From NCBI GenBank assembly GCA_964348185.1, contig CAYGBW010000013.1:1-11440 (forward strand): a stretch of DNA of 11,440 bases. Reading direction: 5' to 3'. The position numbers and the translations under genes are program-made. Under the pieces are notes generated by a model. The model had not been told where the DNA came from and did not search any database. It was given only the letters and a program-made list of their open reading frames with translations. Shown piece by piece: positions 7,301-11,440 of this stretch (the stretch's first letter is position 1; the number at the start of each line of letters is the position of its first letter). Source of the DNA: CAYGBW01 sp964348185 (GTDB lineage: Bacteria > Desulfobacterota > BSN033 > WVXP01).

Positions 7301-8839
7301 AGGACCATTCTGGAGCATCGCCTGAACCGGGTCGTCGTGGCGTCATGCTCCCCTCGAACCCATGAGCCCCTGTTTCAAGACACCGTCCGGACCGCCGGAC
7401 TCAATCGCTACCTCTTTGAAATGGCAAACATTCGGGATCAATGCTCATGGGCCCATATGAACCAGCCTCGAGAAGCCACCGAGAAGGCAAAGGACCTTGT
7501 CCGGATGGCCGTGAGCAAGGCCGCTCTCCTCGAGCCCCTGGCAACGATCCGAATTCCTGTCAACCCCAGCGGGCTTGTCGTGGGGGGAGGTTTGGCCGGG
7601 TTGACCTCCGCGGTAAAACTCGCTGAACAGGGATATCAGGTCTACCTCGTGGAAAAGGAGAAGGAGCTGGGCGGGAATTTGAGGTCCCTCGCGACCACCC
7701 TAGAGGGGGAGAACCCTCAGGAAATCTTGAATGACCTGATCAGAAAGGCCTCCACCCACCCTCGGATCAGAATCTTCAAGAGCGCCCAGGTCGAAAGGAT
7801 CAATGGGTTTGTCGGCAGTTTCAAAACGACCCTGAAGATTAACGGGGGTCCCGCTGAGCTCGAGCACGGCATCGTCATCGTGGCGACAGGGGCCCAGGAG
7901 ATGGCGACCCGGGAATACGGCTATGGGCAGGACAGGAGAGTCCTAACACAGCACGAACTCGAGTCTCTCCTCCACGGGGATCCCGCGCTTCTCCCGGCCC
8001 ACGATTCACGACTGACAGTTTGCATGATTCAGTGTGTGGGGTCACGAAGCGAGACGCACCCCTACTGCAGTCGCATCTGCTGTGGTAACGCGATAAAAAA
8101 CGCCCTGGCGATAAAAGATCGCTTTCCCCAAGCCCAGATCTACATTCTCTATCGCGACATCCGGACCTATGGGATGAAGGAAGACTCCTATCAGAGGGCA
8201 CGAGAAGAGGGGGTCCTCTTTATCCCCTTCGATCTAGAGGAAAAACCCCGTGTGGAAAGCCAAGGCGGGATGCTCCGCGTTACGGCCTATGATCCCCTAC
8301 TCCAGGACAGTATCGTCCTCGACCCTGACTGGCTCGTCCTGAGTGTCGGGATCGCGGCTCCTGAGTCGAACGGGGCACTGGCCCAGATGTTGAAGGTTCC
8401 TCTTGACGGGGACGGCTTCTTTCTGGAAGCCCATATGAAGCTCCGACCGGTTGACTTCTCAACGGATGGGGTATTTCTGGCAGGCCTGGCCCACGGGCCC
8501 AAATTCATCGATGAAACCATTGTCCAGGCCAATGCGGCGGTATCCCGAGCGTGCACCGTCCTTTCCAAGGAGGTGATCGAGGTTCCCGGGACGGTTTCCC
8601 AGGTCGATGAGAGGAGATGCGAAGCATGCGGCCTCTGCGAAGGGGTTTGTCCCTATCACGCCGTTCAGGTGGTGTCCAAGCAGACCATCGTGGGGGAAAA
8701 GGAGGTGGCCCAGGTTAACGAGGCCCTCTGCAAAGGATGCGGTGTCTGCGCCGCATCGTGTCGTTCAGGAGCCATCGATCTGAAAGGATTCAGCGACGAG
8801 GAGATCGTCGCGCAGATCGCCCACGTGAACCCTCTCTAG
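4355..8839 (+). CDS. hdrA: Giant HdrA: tandem HdrA flavin modules with GltD-like insert
   Basis: A 1494-residue flavin/iron-sulfur protein, over twice the ~650 aa of a standard HdrA. Module 1 (1-160 and ~630-905) has VLVVGGGIGG (21-30), the HdrA signature DCAMCILSPKLV (68-79), a [4Fe-4S] site Cys121/124/127/131, then after the insert Cys632-648 and CVGSR...YCSSVCC (731-749). The insert (~161-630) is a GltD/NfnB/DPYD-N-type NADPH-FAD unit: PPCRATCP (169-176), CTHPCESAC (214-222), VAIVGSGPAG (261-270), VVVVGGGNAA (391-400) with VYRR (418-421) suggesting NADPH, and VFAGGDG (536-542). Module 2 (~932-1494) has an HdrA N-terminal domain (VCHCGINIAGVVD, Cys938/940/973/998/1030), a second FAD site VVGGGLAG (1075-1082), and two C-terminal [4Fe-4S] sites (Cys1422/1425/1428/1432 and Cys1459/1462/1465/1469). 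AGGAAGG precedes ATG 4355. Likely role: electron-bifurcating/confurcating core joining NAD(P)H, ferredoxin and HdrBC. The direction is inferred, not shown. Confidence 0.93.
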   Translation: MGDVKFSTSPGSEALLPTGAVLVVGGGIGGIQSSLDLAESGFKVYLVERNLSIGGTMAQLDKTFPTNDCAMCILSPKLVDAGRHRNIQILPLSTVESVEGEAGNFRVTVRKKPRYVDIEKCTRCGDCTKVCPVELPNEYEQGLVQRRAIYPLFAQSMPSAYGIDKEGTPPCRATCPIDVNVQGYIALVSQGKYREALALVREKNPFPGITGRICTHPCESACRRGEVDQPVAIDALKRFVADLEKELEIDLNTPLDRPEKVAIVGSGPAGLLAAYDLRKMGYPITVFEALPFPGGMLAVGIPEYRLPRDILNREVGIVKNLGAEFRFNTRVGKDITLKELKRQFEAIFLAPGAHVSNRLGISGEDLEGVIHATDYLRRVNLGVPPQIGPRVVVVGGGNAAIDAARTARRHGGSEVSIVYRRSRLEMPAQPEEIEGAEAEGISIHFLATPVSILGDHGRVSSIECIRMELGEPDDSGRRRPIPVRGSEFTLDGDTVISAIGQSPDLSFLRAGEDLRVSEKGTIDVDPITLETSVRGVFAGGDGVTGPKTYIDAMAAGREAAVSIDRFLQGRALEHNRRTGAPQDSPVTVDIETVPCRPRVQMKALNPAERVRDLREVNLGLSETEAHQEASRCLQCGRCAECGECVRACEAKAISHEMKEEVLELSVGSIILTPGFDEFDPRRKTEYGYGRFPNVVSSIEFERFLSASGPFEGHIHRPSDHRPPKKVAWIQCVGSRDPHMGLGYCSSVCCMYATKEAIIARQHAPDLEASIFYMDMRAFGKDFDRYIDRARGEYGIRYIRSRISGVTEDPQTHDLFLSYETEGGTLIRDRFDIVVLSVGFLPSHTAQDLADVFKIELSPYHFAKTSCAQPLRTNRPGVFVGGAFSGPKDIPETVAQGSGAAAEAAAILAPSRGTLVEKIELPPEREVAYERPRIGVFVCHCGINIAGVVDVPEVARYAATLPRVVHVEDNLYTCSQDTQDQIKRTILEHRLNRVVVASCSPRTHEPLFQDTVRTAGLNRYLFEMANIRDQCSWAHMNQPREATEKAKDLVRMAVSKAALLEPLATIRIPVNPSGLVVGGGLAGLTSAVKLAEQGYQVYLVEKEKELGGNLRSLATTLEGENPQEILNDLIRKASTHPRIRIFKSAQVERINGFVGSFKTTLKINGGPAELEHGIVIVATGAQEMATREYGYGQDRRVLTQHELESLLHGDPALLPAHDSRLTVCMIQCVGSRSETHPYCSRICCGNAIKNALAIKDRFPQAQIYILYRDIRTYGMKEDSYQRAREEGVLFIPFDLEEKPRVESQGGMLRVTAYDPLLQDSIVLDPDWLVLSVGIAAPESNGALAQMLKVPLDGDGFFLEAHMKLRPVDFSTDGVFLAGLAHGPKFIDETIVQANAAVSRACTVLSKEVIEVPGTVSQVDERRCEACGLCEGVCPYHAVQVVSKQTIVGEKEVAQVNEALCKGCGVCAASCRSGAIDLKGFSDEEIVAQIAHVNPL

Positions 8840-8929
8840 TGCAGGGGACCACAACGGGGCCCTTAAAAGGAATCAAGAATCCACGGTGAGAGGACGGGAT
8901 TTGACGTTCTAGAATCGAGGCGTTCTTCC

Positions 8930-9355
8930 GTGACCAAACAATGGGAGCCAAAGATTCTCGCCTTCCTCTGTAACTGGTGTTCCTATGCGGGCGCCGACCT
9001 GGCGGGGACATCGAGGATCCAGTACCCGCCCAACATCCGGGTCATTCGTGTACCCTGCTCCGGTAGAATCAACCCCCTCTTTATCATCAAGGCCCTCCAG
9101 ACAGGGGCAGATGGAGTCCTGGTTTCTGGGTGTCATCCCGGTGACTGTCACTATGAGTCGGGTAACTATCTTGCCAGGCGAAAATCGGCAACCCTCAAGG
9201 GGTTTCTTGAGTTTGTCGGGATCGAGGAGGGACGGGTTCACTTCTCCTGGGTCTCAGCTGCCGAGGGAGCAAAATTCTCCCAGGTGGTGGACGACGTTAC
9301 CCAAAGGGTTCAGAAGTTGGGGCCTGCAAAACGGCTCGTCAAGTTGAGCGGTTGA
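8930..9355 (+). CDS. mvhD: MvhD/FlxD-like [2Fe-2S] electron-transfer subunit
   Basis: A 141-residue protein of the MvhD family, the adaptor that hands electrons from a dehydrogenase or hydrogenase module to HdrA. All five conserved cysteines are seen: FLCNWCSYAGAD (Cys14, Cys17), RVPCSGR (Cys43) and GCHPGDCHY (Cys68, Cys73). Cys68 is cysteine, not the selenocysteine found in some relatives, and no in-frame TGA occurs. Translation starts at GTG 8930, with GAGG 10 nt upstream at 8917-8920; no other in-frame start is near. The gene follows hdrA after 90 bp and is 4 bp from the next gene. A separate mvhD next to the giant hdrA matches the order seen in flx/flox-hdr loci, where FlxD plays this role. 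No Ni-Fe hydrogenase genes (mvhA/mvhG) are in the window. Confidence 0.92.
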   Translation: MTKQWEPKILAFLCNWCSYAGADLAGTSRIQYPPNIRVIRVPCSGRINPLFIIKALQTGADGVLVSGCHPGDCHYESGNYLARRKSATLKGFLEFVGIEEGRVHFSWVSAAEGAKFSQVVDDVTQRVQKLGPAKRLVKLSG

Positions 9356-9359
9356 GACG

Positions 9360-10304
9360 ATGCAAGGACAAGGCAAAAAGATTCGAGAAATTGCCAGGCA
9401 CCTTCTGGCAGAACGTCGGGTTGATGTGATGATTGGGTTTGAAAGGGGCACCCTCCCCCTTCGGGCTTCACCTGTCTTTGTCCGGAAGCCAGATGACGTT
9501 GATCGTCTGATTTGGGACTGTTTCTGCGAAAACAACCTGGCGAAATATCTTACCCGACTGACGGATCGCCGCGTAGGGATTGTGGCCAAAGGATGTGACA
9601 GTCGGTCGATCGTGGCCCTCATGGTGGAGCGGCAGGTCCAGAGAGAGCAGGTGACCATTATCGGGGTCCCCTGCCCCCGAATGGTTGACCGCCGGAGAGT
9701 CATCGAAGAGATGGACGGGGAGATTCTCCACGCTCGGCCAAAGGGGGGGAGTCTCTGGTTAGAAGGCAAAACCTTTAAGAGGCGTCTCTCTACGATTGAT
9801 TTTCTCTATCCGAGTTGTAGGGTCTGCATCCATCGAAACCCCGTGATTCATGATATCCTTGTAGGAGAACTGGTAGAGGAGAGATCACTCGGCGAGGAAC
9901 GATCCCTCGAATTTGAAAAACTACCCGATCATGAGCGATGGGCCATTTTTTCCAAAGGCGTCAGCTCATGTATTCGCTGCTACGCCTGTCGCCAAGCTTG
10001 TCCCATGTGCTACTGTACCGAGTGTTTTGTGGATAACCGTTCTCCCCGATGGATCGACAAAGGGCTCGATCCTTCCGACCTTCAGATCTGGCAGATCGTC
10101 AGGACCTTTCACCTCACAGGCAGATGCGTTGCATGTGGCGCCTGTGAGAGGGCCTGCCCCATGGACATTGATCTCGTCTATATGCACGAGAAACTCAACC
10201 GGGAGGTGAAGGAACGATTTGCCTTTGAAACCGGTATCGATGCGGACGCCCCTGCACCTCTGGCCACCTTCAGGCCTGACGATCCAGAGGAATTTGTCAA
10301 GTAG
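9360..10304 (+). CDS. FrhB/FdhB-like iron-sulfur flavoprotein subunit (FlxC-type position)
   Basis: A 314-residue protein with an FrhB/FdhB-type domain at the N-terminus (FEGRT-like strand near 27-33, IVAKGCDSR at 74-82, IIGVPCPRMVD at 100-110) and ferredoxin motifs at the C-terminus. The two cluster sets are CIRCYACRQACP (Cys204/207/210/214) and CVACGACERACP (Cys256/259/262/266). Extra cysteines include Cys153/156 and Cys217/219/222. FrhB-type domains bind FAD and, in methanogens, reduce or oxidize F420. Here the flavin or deazaflavin partner is unknown, and an NAD(P)H- or ferredoxin-linked role is equally possible. The domain order (flavin domain first, clusters last) is like formate dehydrogenase beta (FdhB) rather than FrhB. 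It lies 4 bp after mvhD and 9 bp before the next gene, in one operon. Position and type fit a FlxC-like subunit; that assignment is tentative. Confidence 0.8.
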   Translation: MQGQGKKIREIARHLLAERRVDVMIGFERGTLPLRASPVFVRKPDDVDRLIWDCFCENNLAKYLTRLTDRRVGIVAKGCDSRSIVALMVERQVQREQVTIIGVPCPRMVDRRRVIEEMDGEILHARPKGGSLWLEGKTFKRRLSTIDFLYPSCRVCIHRNPVIHDILVGELVEERSLGEERSLEFEKLPDHERWAIFSKGVSSCIRCYACRQACPMCYCTECFVDNRSPRWIDKGLDPSDLQIWQIVRTFHLTGRCVACGACERACPMDIDLVYMHEKLNREVKERFAFETGIDADAPAPLATFRPDDPEEFVK

Positions 10305-10313
10305 GGAAAAGGG

Positions 10314-11354
10314 ATGAAGAAAATCACGAAGGAACATTTGGGGTCCCTCATCGAAAGGCTTCTCGAGGAATTCGAGGTCTTTGCCCCGGTTCGGTCAGAA
10401 AAGGGGGCGGAGTTTACCCGGGTCAATCGGGCCGATGAGATCTGCCTGGACTTTGTCAATTCTAGGGTTCCTCCAAAGAAGGTGCTTTTCCCCCAGGCTG
10501 AGGCTATCTTCCGGTATGAAAAGAGAGAAACCGGATTCCAGGTTGAATCGACTGAACATGTTGAAAAGGGGCGACTCCTCCTGGGGATGAGACCCTGCGA
10601 TGTCCATTCCTTTGCCCTGTTGGATTGCGTCTTTGAAGGAGACATTTTTCGGGATCCCTATTATCTGAACAAGCGTGAAAAGACGGTTATCATTGCCCTC
10701 GGGTGCGACTGTCCGGCCACCACCTGCTTCTGTTCTTCAGTCGAATCGGGGCCCTTCTCTCGGGCAGGGGCGGATGTTTTTCTGACCTCTATCGGAGAGG
10801 CTTACGTGATCGATATCTTGACGCCAAGGGGCAATCAGATTATGGAAAGAGCCGTCCTTCCGGAGGCTTCACAGGGCGAGGTGGAGAGAGCGGAAGAGAT
10901 TGAGTCTCGGGCGCGGAAAGACGTGATACTCTCTCTGGTGGGGGGAGGGAATCTCGCTGATAGGCTTGATCAGATGGCGGACAGCGACTTCTGGGGCGAT
11001 GTTCACGAGAAGTGTCTCGGCTGCGGCATCTGTACCTTCCTCTGCCCCACTTGCCACTGCTTCGACATTGTGGACGAAGGGGGGGAGGCCAAGGGCCACC
11101 GGGTGAGACATTGGGACAGCTGCCTCTTCCCTCTCTACACTCAGGAGACGTCGGGCTATAATCCGCGGCCAACAGGACGGCAACGGATGCGCCAACGGGT
11201 CATGCACAAGTTCAACTACTATGTGAAATCCTTCGGCAAGGCGGCCTGTGTGGGCTGTGGCCGGTGTGTGACGTATTGCCCCGTCAATCTCGATATCCGG
11301 AGGGTGATCGAAGCGATCAAGAGTCAGGAGTCAGAAGACAGAAGTCAGAAATGA
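10314..11354 (+). CDS. HydB/AsrA-like iron-sulfur subunit (FlxB-type)
   Basis: A 346-residue protein of the sulfhydrogenase-beta / anaerobic sulfite reductase A family, electron-relay subunits paired with an FAD/NAD(P)-binding HydG/AsrB partner. Family marks are LLLGMRPCDVHSFALLDCVF (88-107), LGCDCPATTCFCSS (129-142), first cluster CLGCGICTFLCPTCHC (Cys234/237/240/244), the WDSC motif (267-270), and second cluster CVGCGRCVTYCP (Cys312/315/318/322) followed by VNLDIRRVIEAI. GGAAAAGGG before ATG 10314 supports the start. The last ~10 residues (SQESEDRSQK) are encoded by a heptamer tandem repeat and are not expected in the family. It is probably a recent C-terminal extension. A partner gene begins 70 bp downstream. 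The role proposed is electron transfer between that partner and the FlxD-like/HdrA chain. Confidence 0.87.
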   Translation: MKKITKEHLGSLIERLLEEFEVFAPVRSEKGAEFTRVNRADEICLDFVNSRVPPKKVLFPQAEAIFRYEKRETGFQVESTEHVEKGRLLLGMRPCDVHSFALLDCVFEGDIFRDPYYLNKREKTVIIALGCDCPATTCFCSSVESGPFSRAGADVFLTSIGEAYVIDILTPRGNQIMERAVLPEASQGEVERAEEIESRARKDVILSLVGGGNLADRLDQMADSDFWGDVHEKCLGCGICTFLCPTCHCFDIVDEGGEAKGHRVRHWDSCLFPLYTQETSGYNPRPTGRQRMRQRVMHKFNYYVKSFGKAACVGCGRCVTYCPVNLDIRRVIEAIKSQESEDRSQK

Positions 11355-11370
11355 AAAGTCAGGAGTCAGA
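11322..11370 (+). repeat. Tandem heptamer repeat (AGTCAGR) across the flxB-like stop codon
   Basis: Seven 7-nt units run in register: AGTCAGG, AGTCAGA, AGACAGA, AGTCAGA, AATGAAA, AGTCAGG, AGTCAGA. The exact 15-mer AGTCAGGAGTCAGAA occurs twice, at 11322-11336 and 11357-11371, 35 nt apart. The array spans the last ten codons, the TGA stop (11352-11354) and the start of the intergenic region. Similar GTCAG-rich microsatellites are, in my recollection, scattered in Desulfobacterota genomes. Confidence 0.85.
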
Positions 11371-11424
11371 ATAAAAGCGAATTGAACGGGGCCTTTCAAC
11401 GGATGATGGTAGGGGAGAGAACGC

Positions 11425-11440
11425 ATGGCCCGGCAAACCT
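11425..11440 (+). CDS. Start of a further gene, probably the FAD/NAD(P)-binding partner
   Basis: ATG 11425 opens a frame reading M-A-R-Q-T to the window edge, with AGGGGAG at 11411-11417 as a good ribosome binding site. Only 16 bases are visible, so the product cannot be identified from sequence. By gene order (HydB-like gene just upstream) a HydG/FlxA-like FAD/NAD(P)-binding subunit is expected, but this is an inference. Confidence 0.5.

Noticed and set aside
8901..8929. TTGACG as a -35 for a separate mvhD promoter
   Set aside because: No -10-like hexamer lies at 16-18 nt spacing, and the mvhD-like gene is more simply explained by read-through from hdrA.
8930..9355. Selenocysteine in the MvhD-like protein
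   Set aside because: The position that is selenocysteine in some relatives is encoded as Cys68 (TGT), and no in-frame TGA occurs before the stop.

Overview
The window looks like a piece of a strictly anaerobic bacterial chromosome, most likely from a Desulfobacterota ("Deltaproteobacteria") lineage. This is inferred from gene content: a heterodisulfide-reductase-like set hdrC-hdrB-hdrA followed by an MvhD-like [2Fe-2S] adaptor and flavin/iron-sulfur oxidoreductase subunits (the Flx/Flox type). A tandem heptamer repeat of a kind I recall from such genomes agrees with this. No rRNA, tRNA, CRISPR array or complete insertion sequence is visible.

Layout. (1) Positions 1-716, minus strand: the N-terminal 238 codons of a PHP-family metallohydrolase whose 3' end lies outside the window. 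It reads without a stop from the window edge. (2) Positions 709-1005, minus strand: a short ORF resembling only the C-terminal SPASM-type part of a radical SAM protein. It ends in an ATGGCTGA overlap with the PHP gene and is cut off upstream next to a perfect 16-bp inverted repeat. (3) Positions 1035-1256: divergent intergenic region with a TTGACA promoter element and a palindrome between its -35 and -10. (4) Positions 1257-2764, plus strand: a glycine-cleavage-H-like lipoyl carrier protein and, 14 bp later, a lipoate-protein ligase with a fused C-terminal accessory domain. (5) Positions 2911-8839: HdrC, HdrB and a very large HdrA (1494 aa). This HdrA contains two HdrA flavin modules in tandem, the first interrupted by a whole GltD/NfnB-type NADPH-FAD module. 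(6) Positions 8930-11354: MvhD/FlxD-like protein, an FrhB/FdhB-like iron-sulfur protein and an HydB/AsrA-like iron-sulfur protein. The first 16 bases of a further gene begin at 11425.

How the genes may work together. The plus-strand genes look like one electron-transfer unit. Electrons from NAD(P)H (through the GltD-like insert in HdrA and perhaps through the gene starting at 11425), or from the FrhB-like protein, would pass via FlxD-like [2Fe-2S] to HdrA. There they could be split by flavin-based bifurcation between a low-potential acceptor (ferredoxin) and the HdrC-HdrB disulfide site, or run in the reverse direction. HdrB keeps both five-cysteine CCG cluster motifs, so it should be a competent disulfide/thiol catalytic subunit.

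The most interesting point is the gene pair just upstream: a lipoyl carrier with a non-standard ETGKW lipoylation context and its own ligase, with no glycine-cleavage T or P gene. This recalls LbpA and sLpl(AB) of the sulfur-oxidizing sHdr system. Here, however, it sits beside a classic single hdrCBA-flx-type set, suggesting (inference) that a protein-bound lipoyl disulfide or persulfide is the HdrB substrate.
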